From Gemmatimonadota bacterium (GTDB lineage: Bacteria; Latescibacterota; UBA2968; UBA8231), in contig VXZF01000762.1 of NCBI GenBank assembly GCA_009845645.1, positions 1 through 6,059 on the forward strand: 6,059 bases of DNA. Direction: 5' to 3'. The translations under genes and the position numbers were made by a program. The notes under the pieces were generated by a model. The model saw nothing but the letters and a program-made list of their open reading frames with translations, was not told the DNA's origin and ran no database searches. Shown here piece after piece: positions 1 to 6,059 of this stretch (position 1 is the first letter of the stretch; each line of letters starts with the position of its first letter).

Positions 1-1
1 G

Positions 2-871
2 CGTTATATGCAGCTTCAGTTCAATATGGTGGCCGAGGATTTCCACACTTTCGGTCGCGTGAAATCCGTGGCGATTGAGTACTCGCCGCTCCTTGTGGAA
101 TCCCTTGTTGGCGAGGTAGGTTTGGCTGGGGGAGGAGATCGAGTGCCCGAAGCGCCGGCAGGTCAGGAGACAACATTTATCTACGACGTCTTGGCTAGCT
201 TCGGCACCGACGGTCAGCTAGGCTTTGATGCGATTAAACTCAATACTATAGCTGAGGCCGAGTTCGCCAAGCTGGAAATCGGTCAGCCGCTAGAGGAGGT
301 AGTCCCCGACAGCGTCCACTTCGCCGATGGGGTTTTAGCCGTGTATTTCCCCTCGCATAAAGTAGTGCGCGCTGATGGCGAGGAGCATCTGCGGCTGACC
401 TTTCGCACGGCCTTGTTGGATTTCACTACCCACTTCCTCGGCGAGGTGTTGGAACTGGAGGGGGAAAACCTGCCCCAGTCGATCGATCCTGGCGACGCGA
501 GTGCAGAACTCCATAGCGACGACATCCGCGTCTTCGCTACGGGGACCTCCATAGAAGCGCTTTCCGAGATTGCGTTGGCCTCGTCGTTCCTGACGCCCAA
601 CGGCGACCGCATCAACGACGAACTCGACATCGCGTTTACGCTACTAGGCGTGGAAGATATCGCCACTGAGATCGGAGTCTATACCCTTACAGGCCAGCGG
701 GTCAGGGCGTTGGTGCGCGGGAAATTCAACAAGGGTTTTTACACTGTGCAATGGGATGGGCGCGACGACCAAGGGGCACTGGTCCCTCCCGGCATTTACC
801 TTTTGCACATAAAGGTAGATGCCGACAAAGAAGCATCAGAGCAATTTCGTTCGGTGTCGGTCGCGTATTGA
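2..871 (+). CDS. C-terminal part of a secreted multidomain surface protein with a FlgD-Ig/CHU_C-like C-terminal module (5' partial)
   Basis: The frame is open to the window edge, so this is the last 289 codons of a longer gene. The ATG at base 8 is probably internal: residues RYMQLQ at bases 2-19 align without gaps to RFVQME (residues 509-514) inside a beta-rich domain of the next gene. Visible parts in order are the end of that domain (about bases 2-100), a beta-rich spacer beginning GFDAI at base 221 and containing QSIDPGD, and a C-terminal Ig-like module. The module starts with TPNGDRIND (593-619), contains the WDGRDD turn (752-769) and PPGIY, and ends in SVAY before TGA. This pattern matches FlgD Ig-like domains and the CHU_C/T9SS type B sorting domains known from FCB-group secreted proteins. 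No cysteine is present. The product is probably extracellular or surface-attached, and the following gene is its paralogue 15 bases downstream. The C-terminal module call is fairly sure; the overall function is unknown. Confidence 0.85.
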   Translation, partial: RYMQLQFNMVAEDFHTFGRVKSVAIEYSPLLVESLVGEVGLAGGGDRVPEAPAGQETTFIYDVLASFGTDGQLGFDAIKLNTIAEAEFAKLEIGQPLEEVVPDSVHFADGVLAVYFPSHKVVRADGEEHLRLTFRTALLDFTTHFLGEVLELEGENLPQSIDPGDASAELHSDDIRVFATGTSIEALSEIALASSFLTPNGDRINDELDIAFTLLGVEDIATEIGVYTLTGQRVRALVRGKFNKGFYTVQWDGRDDQGALVPPGIYLLHIKVDADKEASEQFRSVSVAY

Positions 872-877
872 GCATCC

Positions 878-881
878 GAGG
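878..881 (+). promoter_or_regulatory. Ribosome binding site of the discoidin-like gene
   Basis: GAGG lies five bases before the ATG at 887, inside the 15-base gap after the previous stop codon. It supports this start, as does the signal peptide that follows. It is the clearest Shine-Dalgarno-like site in the window. Confidence 0.6.
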
Positions 882-886
882 ATAGC

Positions 887-3214
887 ATGTTGCAACGGGC
901 ATATTTGCTGACGCTGTTGGTGCTTTTCCCGCTCGGGGAAACAGGTGCTGGAACGCTGCTCATCAACAGCCAAGACCAGTGGCGGCAATGGACTTTTCCC
1001 CAAGGGGTGCTATCGCTAGCGGCAGATGGCAGCATAGGACTGAGACACTTCCGACGCGATATAGATGCCGTCGCCGATGCGGCCGAATTCTTCCATCTAA
1101 ACGCCAAGGGGAAAGAGGTGCAGGGGGGAATTCGCGGTGCGGGTACCCATATTGACCAAGCCGCTCATATTCTCGATGGCGCTGTCACCACTTGGTGGCA
1201 ACCCAGCCAAGAGGCCCCGCTCGACGATTGGTGGGTTGAGATCGATTTAGGCCGCCTCGTCCAAGCGAAAAAGCTCCGGCTGATCTTTCCCGATACCGAG
1301 GGGGCGCGTCCCCTGCGCGAGTTTTCCGTTTTCGTCACCGAGGGAACGCCTTTTCTCACCGGCCAAGACGTCTTCCGCTACGACCGAGTGGGCGGCACGA
1401 CCCAGCCCAGCCGGGAGACGGTGATAGAGTACGACCTTGTGACGCCGGAGTTGGGCAACGCCACCGGCGAGTATTTGGCGACTAGCGATACTTTGGAGTA
1501 TATGTCCATCCAGTACGTGCGCGTCGTCGCTCACGCTAAAAGTCTGGATGCGGCGCTGGCAGCTATCGAGGTCGAGGCCATAGGCGACAACATTGCCCCG
1601 GGGACTATCGAGCGGGGAGGCGTCATACGGACTGGGCGCGACCCGCGCACTATCGCCAATATCATGGATGGAACTGCGGCCACGTGGTGGACCTTGACCT
1701 CGCGGGGGGACCTCGACTGGCGCGATAAAGGCGATTGGTTTGAATGGGATCTGGGTGCCACCTTCTGGATTGATCAATTAACGATGGTGGAGCCGCCGCC
1801 GGGGTTTGCCACGCTGGGGGTGAATTCGTACCGGAATCAGTCCGGTTTTGAACTATTGACCTCGGACGGCACGCCGATTCCCACCGAGGGGGAAGAGCGG
1901 CTTCAGAGTCCCGTCGATTACCAATTGCTCAGCTTCGTCGATAACGAAACGCTGAGCAGCGCGGGAACGAGAAACCGCAATTTTGACTTCCGCTTTCCCG
2001 CTCGCAAGGTGCGCTATCTGTTCTATCACCACGAATCTCCGGTCAACAGGTCCACCGTTTTCCATTTATTCGAGATTTTTCTCTACGGCGCAGGCCATCC
2101 AGCCGAGGTGGTGATGACCTCTAATTTCATTGATCTGGAAGGAGCCAAAAGCCTGCGCCGGATGCGCTGGGAGGCGGAGACAACGGCCGAGACGCGCATA
2201 GAGATTCGCACGCGAACCGGCAATACGCTGGACGAAGAGATATTCTATTACGATAAAAATGGTCGCGAAGTTCCCAAAGGACGCTGGGACAAACTGCCGG
2301 CCAGCCAGAAATTGCCCGAAGTAATAGTGACGAAAGCTGGGGCCGACTGGAGCGCGTGGAGCTCGGCCTACAAGGAATCTGGGGAAACCTTCCGCTCGCC
2401 CACGCCGAGGAGATTCGTCCAAATGGAGGTACGTCTGCAGACCGCAGATCCCGAGGTGGCACCGATGCTGCGCGAGATAGCCCTCGATTTCGACGATCCG
2501 CTCATCGGCGGCGGGGTTTTCGCCAGTATCTCTCCGCGCGAAGCAGCCCTCGATTCGCTGACGGTTTTTACCTTCCGCCTCGGAGGTCGTACGAGACCGA
2601 CCGATCGGGGTTTCAACCGTCTCGTATTCGATTTGCCGAATCCTCTCGAAGGCGAGGTGCAATTGCGGATAGGGGATCGCCGCGTTGAACCCTTGCAGGT
2701 GGAGTCCAGCGGAGATTCGGTCGTGATCGACTTGCCCGAACAGGTCCGCGGGGACAGCATCGAAGTCAATCTGCCGTTGCGCCTGTTGGCCGATGCGGCT
2801 GCTTTCGACGCTTGGGTAAGCTCTACGACGCAGCCCGATATTCGCCAGGGGATCCAGCCAGAAGATATAGGGGCTTTGACGGTATTTGTGCCCGAGATTG
2901 CCCAAGAGGGGCACCTCATCCGCGCACTGGAAGTGTCCTCGGCGATGATCACACCCAATGGAGACGGCATCAACGACAGACTACGGCTTCGCTTGCTGGT
3001 AGTAAAAACCACTGCTCAACCCAAGGTCGCGATTTACGACTTGAGTGGTGCGCTAGTCGCTAGCACCGAACAGGTGGATCAAACGCACTATGTGTGGGAC
3101 GGTCGGGATGAGAGTGGTCTATTGTTGCCCCCTGGTATCTACATTCTGGACGCCAAGGTAGAGACCGACACTGCAACGGAGCGGCGACAGCGCATCATCC
3201 ATGTGGTCTATTAG
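887..3214 (+). CDS. Secreted protein with two discoidin-like (F5/8 C-like) domains and a FlgD-Ig/CHU_C-like C-terminal module
   Basis: Complete, 775 residues. An N-terminal signal peptide has Arg4, then the hydrophobic core AYLLTLLVLFPLG and probable cleavage near residues 20-22. Two discoidin-like beta-sandwiches follow. Domain 1 (about 75-233) has DGAVTTWW at 97-104 and WWVEIDLG at 115-122. Domain 2 (about 238-402) has DGTAATWW at 261-268 and WFEWDLG at 284-290. The D-G...T-W-W and W-E-x-D-L-G signatures are typical of F5/8 type C-like folds, which commonly bind glycans or surfaces. Residues about 405-540 form another beta-rich module with RTRTGNT (441-447), WSAW (488-491) and RRFVQM. A spacer region follows (about 540-685). 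The C-terminal Ig-like module has TPNGDGIND (689-697), WDGRD (737-741) and PPGIY (748-752), and the protein ends in HVVY. No cysteine occurs. It probably acts outside the cell as an adhesin or carbohydrate-binding surface protein. No catalytic motif was seen. Domain calls are by eye. Confidence 0.88.
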   Translation: MLQRAYLLTLLVLFPLGETGAGTLLINSQDQWRQWTFPQGVLSLAADGSIGLRHFRRDIDAVADAAEFFHLNAKGKEVQGGIRGAGTHIDQAAHILDGAVTTWWQPSQEAPLDDWWVEIDLGRLVQAKKLRLIFPDTEGARPLREFSVFVTEGTPFLTGQDVFRYDRVGGTTQPSRETVIEYDLVTPELGNATGEYLATSDTLEYMSIQYVRVVAHAKSLDAALAAIEVEAIGDNIAPGTIERGGVIRTGRDPRTIANIMDGTAATWWTLTSRGDLDWRDKGDWFEWDLGATFWIDQLTMVEPPPGFATLGVNSYRNQSGFELLTSDGTPIPTEGEERLQSPVDYQLLSFVDNETLSSAGTRNRNFDFRFPARKVRYLFYHHESPVNRSTVFHLFEIFLYGAGHPAEVVMTSNFIDLEGAKSLRRMRWEAETTAETRIEIRTRTGNTLDEEIFYYDKNGREVPKGRWDKLPASQKLPEVIVTKAGADWSAWSSAYKESGETFRSPTPRRFVQMEVRLQTADPEVAPMLREIALDFDDPLIGGGVFASISPREAALDSLTVFTFRLGGRTRPTDRGFNRLVFDLPNPLEGEVQLRIGDRRVEPLQVESSGDSVVIDLPEQVRGDSIEVNLPLRLLADAAAFDAWVSSTTQPDIRQGIQPEDIGALTVFVPEIAQEGHLIRALEVSSAMITPNGDGINDRLRLRLLVVKTTAQPKVAIYDLSGALVASTEQVDQTHYVWDGRDESGLLLPPGIYILDAKVETDTATERRQRIIHVVY
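1109..2090 (+). repeat. Internal duplication: two discoidin-like domain-coding segments
   Basis: Within the 887-3214 gene, two successive stretches of about 160 residues share the order ILDGAVTTWW ... WVEIDLG and IMDGTAATWW ... WFEWDLG. The first pair of motifs lies at bases 1169-1198 and 1229-1252, and the second at 1661-1690 and 1736-1756. Each unit ends with an Ile/Phe-rich last strand (IEVEAIGD at 1565-1588; LFEIFLYG at 2066-2089). The similarity is confined to key residues, so this is an old domain duplication and not a recent DNA repeat. Confidence 0.65.
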
Positions 3215-3266
3215 TCGGGCCGGGCGTCGCCATGCAAAGCTGCTATTGATACGGGAAATCAGCGCG

Positions 3267-5903
3267 ATGAATAAAGCCATTTGGTCTTTTGTCTTGTTTG
3301 CCCTCTTGCCACTGGAGCTCAAGGCCGATTTGCAGAGCGGATTCTTCAATCCGTACCGAGCGACGGGAACGCCTGTCGATTTTGAGTCGCTGAGTCCGGT
3401 GCTGCGAAAGTGGTACGTGCCCCAGACGCTGCTTTATCTCTATGGCTGGAAGACTTACGAATACACCAACTACGCCCGGGACAACTACCAGCGCTACGTC
3501 AATCTCTTCTTGGAAGGAGATCGCTATTACGATCTGTACGGCAACTATATCACCCGGGGTTGGCGCATCTACGACTGGCGTCAGGAACATCCGCTCGATT
3601 TCGGCAGCAGCATTTTCAAAAACCCCCGCTTCAATAGTTGGTTCAACCGCGTCCTGATATCCTCCGCTTCCAAAGGGCAATTCTACACTGCACTGACCGT
3701 GGGCGAACAGCTACGGACCACGCTTACGCCGATGACTTTTTCAAAGCCGCTCTTCGACGGTATCCAGTGGGATATGCAGTCCGACAAATACGCTTTGACC
3801 CTTATTGCTTCGCGCATTGACAATCCGGCCGTTCAGCGTCTAGATAGCGAAATCTCCGAAGCCAGAGAGACGGTCTTCACCAATTTGTACGGCTTGCGCG
3901 GGGTCGCTCAAGTCGGGGATTTCGCCACGCTCGGATTGACATACGTCAATGCCAACCACGGGAACAGCCGCTTGAGCGTCGAGGAAAATTCCCTCAAGGG
4001 CGTCTTGGGGGGGCGTTTGAACGCGGAGAACGTCCGCCGCATCGTCGTTCGCCTCAGCGACGATTCGCCCGAAGACAATACCGGCGGTGCGCTGCTGTTC
4101 CGCGAACGAATCTTCATCGACGATGTCGAGCACCCAGAGATAAAACCTTCGATTGACGGGGGGACGCGGCGTCAAGGCTTGCTCGAAGCTAACGGCGGCG
4201 ACGTGCTGACACTTAGCTACGACATCGAACGCGATTTCGTCCCGGGCGTAAAGGACCAGATCGGCGATTTCAAAGAAGCCCGCAAGATCGATATCGAGCT
4301 GGTGGTGGCCAATGATTTTCGCATAGAAGTGACCTCTAATATGCAGACTAATTTCACCGGCGAGACGGTCTTCTTGCCGGTCAAGCGCAGCAATGGCAAT
4401 ATCAGCGATGGTTCCAATCAGCAGGTCGTTCGCTTCCAGTACGGCCTGCCGACAGCCAACGAAATCATGGGTTTTACGTTTGAAGTTTCCGAGCTTGCCG
4501 GATTCAATCTCCGCTCCGAATTCAACGTCAATCGCCACCACCGCAAGTTTCCCAATCAGAATATCGTCAAGAGGCAGGCGCTAGCGTCTGATCGCGCCGA
4601 GGCTTTTTACGTCACGGCCTCGCGGTTGAGCTATCCGTGGTTTGCCTATGGCGAGGCTTTCTCCATGGATCCGAACTACGGTACCTCCATGGTGATTCCC
4701 GACCAGCGCGGTTTTATCGACTACGAGGATGAGCTCAACTTCGCCTATGAATTTGTCGAGGACAACGACGACCAAGACCGCTTCCCCGACTGGCGGCGGC
4801 GCGTTACCGGGGGCGGTTTTGTGCCGGGGCAGCAGACGACCCGCGCCGCGGATGTCGAGGTGTTTCCCGGGCTCGACGAGAACAACGACTTGGTCAACGA
4901 CTTTAACCAGAACGACAATTTGCAGCCCGATTACGTCGAACCCTTTCTGCGCTACAATGTCGATCCGCCCGAATTTCTCTTCGGCACCGACATGAATAAC
5001 AACACCGTCATAGACCGCCTCGAAAACGATACCGAACCCGATTATCCCTACAAGCGCGACCACCGGGGCTACAATTTCTACGTGGGCGCTGAAATGCAGC
5101 CCGGTTCTAAGGTCATGGTCGGGCATCTACGTGAGTGGTTGATCGGTAGTGCCCGGCGGAATCAGACGAGTTATGGGCTTTTTACTTGGCAGGAAGACCT
5201 GCCATTGCGCGGCTTTAAATTTCGCTTTATGGAATTTTTGCGCTTGGCCCGCGACGATATTCCCGACGCGCTGATCCAGTGGGTCCAGTCTCCTTTCTCA
5301 GCGGGGGGGCTGCAGGATGTGCAGGATCGCTTGATAGCCCAGAATACGATGATCAACACGTCGTACCTCGACTTCGCCATTCACCGCCTGCGACCGCTGA
5401 ATGTGTCTGGTAAAGTCAAGTGGGACCATTATTTTCAGCGCGGAGATCAGGCGCAGGAAAATCGCGACGAAAGTTTCTTAGGTGCTATCCTGAGAGCGGA
5501 GTACTTCTACGAGCCGTTTGCGGGGATCACCATTTCGCCCAAGTGGAAACAACAGTACACCCGCCAAGTTCCAACGGATCCCTTGGCGCTGCGACGCAAT
5601 GAGCTGTCGGAGATTTTTTTCTTCATCGGGACGTACGATCTCATCCCCGGTCAGCTCGTCTCAGAGTCGGGGATCGAATGGGAGGTCTTTCGGAACCTAC
5701 AGCAGGAGCCCGATCCGCTGCCGCCGGCCTTTGTCGAGGATTTCACTACTCTGACCTTGGCTACTCAGTTCACTAACAGTTCCGAGTATCAAGGCTACGC
5801 ACTTTCTACCAAGATCGGTGTGCGCTGGCAACGCCGAGCGTTGCAACAAGGCGATGAGACCAATTTCCTCACGTTTGTAACTATCTTCGCCGGATTGCGC
5901 TAA
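3267..5903 (+). CDS. Large putative outer-membrane beta-barrel protein with Asp/Asn-rich Ca-binding-like repeats
   Basis: The product has 878 residues from the ATG at 3267. That start is preferred over the in-frame ATG at 3201 because it directly gives a signal peptide (MNKAIWSFVLFALLPLELKA, cleavage after residue 20) and removes a basic 22-residue extension that overlaps the upstream gene. In order: a very aromatic segment (49-104; 13 Tyr and 4 Trp); strand-like amphipathic stretches such as FYTALTVGEQLRTTLTPMTF and YALTLIASR; a probable inserted beta domain (about 255-400) with LEANGGDVLTLSYDIE and IDIELVVANDFRIEV; a return to barrel-like strands (FNLRSEFNVN); Asp/Asn-rich repeats (499-592); and a C-terminal set of alternating strands ending FLTFVTIFAGLR. 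No cysteine is present. The whole resembles large outer-membrane barrels of uncultured FCB-type bacteria, but I cannot name the family. It could be a receptor, porin or secretion channel for the two surface proteins encoded upstream. Confidence 0.82.
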   Translation: MNKAIWSFVLFALLPLELKADLQSGFFNPYRATGTPVDFESLSPVLRKWYVPQTLLYLYGWKTYEYTNYARDNYQRYVNLFLEGDRYYDLYGNYITRGWRIYDWRQEHPLDFGSSIFKNPRFNSWFNRVLISSASKGQFYTALTVGEQLRTTLTPMTFSKPLFDGIQWDMQSDKYALTLIASRIDNPAVQRLDSEISEARETVFTNLYGLRGVAQVGDFATLGLTYVNANHGNSRLSVEENSLKGVLGGRLNAENVRRIVVRLSDDSPEDNTGGALLFRERIFIDDVEHPEIKPSIDGGTRRQGLLEANGGDVLTLSYDIERDFVPGVKDQIGDFKEARKIDIELVVANDFRIEVTSNMQTNFTGETVFLPVKRSNGNISDGSNQQVVRFQYGLPTANEIMGFTFEVSELAGFNLRSEFNVNRHHRKFPNQNIVKRQALASDRAEAFYVTASRLSYPWFAYGEAFSMDPNYGTSMVIPDQRGFIDYEDELNFAYEFVEDNDDQDRFPDWRRRVTGGGFVPGQQTTRAADVEVFPGLDENNDLVNDFNQNDNLQPDYVEPFLRYNVDPPEFLFGTDMNNNTVIDRLENDTEPDYPYKRDHRGYNFYVGAEMQPGSKVMVGHLREWLIGSARRNQTSYGLFTWQEDLPLRGFKFRFMEFLRLARDDIPDALIQWVQSPFSAGGLQDVQDRLIAQNTMINTSYLDFAIHRLRPLNVSGKVKWDHYFQRGDQAQENRDESFLGAILRAEYFYEPFAGITISPKWKQQYTRQVPTDPLALRRNELSEIFFFIGTYDLIPGQLVSESGIEWEVFRNLQQEPDPLPPAFVEDFTTLTLATQFTNSSEYQGYALSTKIGVRWQRRALQQGDETNFLTFVTIFAGLR
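4761..5042 (+). repeat. Coding repeats: Asp/Asn-rich, putative Ca-binding loops, 38-residue spacing
   Basis: Inside the barrel gene, three acidic loops start at bases 4761 (DNDDQDRFPDW), 4875 (DENNDLVNDFNQND) and 4989 (DMNNNTVIDRLEND). They are exactly 114 bases (38 residues) apart. The second and third share a longer consensus: F-x-G-x-D-x-N-N-x-x-V-x-D-x-x-x-N-D, then P-D-Y. The first is shorter but keeps the D-x-[ND]-[ND] start and a P-D-aromatic end. The D-x-N-x-[DN]-x-x-x-D spacing is like Ca-binding loops of dockerin, EF-hand or thrombospondin type 3 repeats. The metal binding is inferred, not shown. Copies 2 and 3 are clearly related; copy 1 is less certain. Confidence 0.6.
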
Positions 5904-5910
5904 CAGGGCG

Positions 5911-6059
5911 ATGGGTAGGACCCGTCCATCTGTTCTCTTGGGGATCGCGCTGGCCACGCTGGTCGCGTGCGAGCGTCCTCCCACGACCAAGACCGACTAC
6001 CAAATGTGGTTGGAGCGGCATCCGCAGGATAGCGAAGCCCATTGGCAATTGGCCGATCT
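5911..6059 (+). CDS. Putative lipoprotein, start of a TPR-type protein (3' partial)
   Basis: The ATG at 5911 lies seven bases after the barrel gene's stop codon. Forty-nine full codons are visible before the window ends. The first 20 residues form a lipoprotein signal peptide: Arg3 and Arg5, a hydrophobic core (VLLGIALATLVA), and a lipobox L17-V18-A19-C20, with Cys20 the expected lipidated residue of the mature protein. Glu21 follows the Cys, so there is no Asp at +2, the classic inner-membrane retention signal of enterobacteria; outer-membrane placement is therefore plausible. Residues about 30-49 (YQMWLERHPQDSEAHWQLAD) look like the end of one helix, the HP-x-D-x-E-A turn and the W-x-x-L-A first helix of a tetratricopeptide repeat. 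TPR lipoproteins commonly scaffold envelope complexes. AGGG (5905-5908) is a possible ribosome site but sits unusually close to the start. The lipoprotein call is strong; the TPR call rests on one partial repeat. Confidence 0.75.
   Translation, partial: MGRTRPSVLLGIALATLVACERPPTTKTDYQMWLERHPQDSEAHWQLAD

Noticed and set aside
593..868. FlgD, the flagellar hook cap protein
   Set aside because: Only the Ig-like fold of the C-terminus is similar. There is no FlgD N-terminal region and no flagellar gene nearby, and the module is used here as the tail of a secreted protein.
2066..2914. A 282-codon open frame on the minus strand
   Set aside because: It lies fully inside the discoidin-like gene, has no signal or domain I can recognise, and its composition is what antisense reading of GC-rich codons produces. 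The sense frame has clear domains.
3215..3266. Terminator, promoter or small leader gene in the 52-base gap
   Set aside because: GGCGTCGCC could form only a tiny stem with no T-run. The ATG at 3231 opens a frame of just five codons. No -35/-10 pair stands out.
3840..4541. A 233-codon open frame on the minus strand, and another at 4581-5126
   Set aside because: Both are antisense to the barrel gene, which has a signal peptide and coherent repeats. The Val/Ile/Ala-rich translations mirror GAC, GTC and AAC codons on the other strand.
4007..5620. Homopolymer runs (seven G at 4007-4013 and 5303-5309, seven T at 5614-5620) as phase-variation sites
   Set aside because: The runs are short, lie within an intact frame, and read through without a shift. 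Such runs are expected by chance in sequence of this kind.
1..6059. tRNA, rRNA, CRISPR arrays, insertion sequences or attachment sites
   Set aside because: No spaced direct repeats, terminal inverted repeats, transposase motifs or tRNA-like cloverleaf were seen. The window is almost entirely coding.

Overview
The window is a tightly packed stretch of four co-directional (+ strand) genes, all apparently encoding exported cell-envelope proteins of a Gram-negative (two-membrane) bacterium. The DNA is moderately GC-rich, and the reading frames run almost end to end with gaps of only 15, 52 and 7 bases. There are no RNA genes, mobile elements or CRISPR arrays, and no convincing promoter or terminator. 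The style is typical of uncultured phyla of or near the FCB group (Latescibacterota- or Poribacteria-like): secreted multidomain proteins ending in a FlgD-Ig/CHU_C-like module, a large aromatic and Asp/Asn-rich outer-membrane barrel, and a TPR-type lipoprotein. The phylum assignment is an inference from protein style only.

Layout. (1) Bases 2-871: the 3' part of a gene whose 5' end lies outside the window. Its product ends in a TPNGDRIND...WDGRDDQG...PPGIY module. (2) Bases 887-3214: a complete 775-residue secreted protein with a signal peptide, two discoidin-like (F5/8 type C-like) beta-sandwiches, a further beta-rich module, a spacer domain, and the same C-terminal module as gene 1. (3) Bases 3267-5903: an 878-residue protein with a signal peptide, a Tyr/Trp-rich N-terminal segment, barrel-like strands, an inserted beta domain, Asp/Asn-rich Ca-binding-like repeats, and a C-terminal barrel half. 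(4) From base 5911 to the window end: the start of a lipoprotein (lipobox LVAC) whose first mature residues look like a TPR helix.

Genes 1 and 2 are paralogues. The whole visible part of gene 1 aligns with the C-terminal third of gene 2, beginning in the middle of a domain, which shows that the first ATG in the window is not the true start. The C-terminal modules resemble both FlgD Ig-like domains and the CHU_C/type B sorting domains of the type IX secretion system.

How the genes may work together (inference): two large adhesin-like or glycan-binding-like surface proteins carrying a shared C-terminal module are co-expressed with an outer-membrane barrel and a periplasm-facing or surface TPR lipoprotein. 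This is the gene set expected for a surface-display or assembly apparatus, or for a glycan capture system. None of the three complete or near-complete products contains a cysteine, and the only cysteine in the window is the lipidated one of gene 4. No exact function can be assigned from sequence alone.
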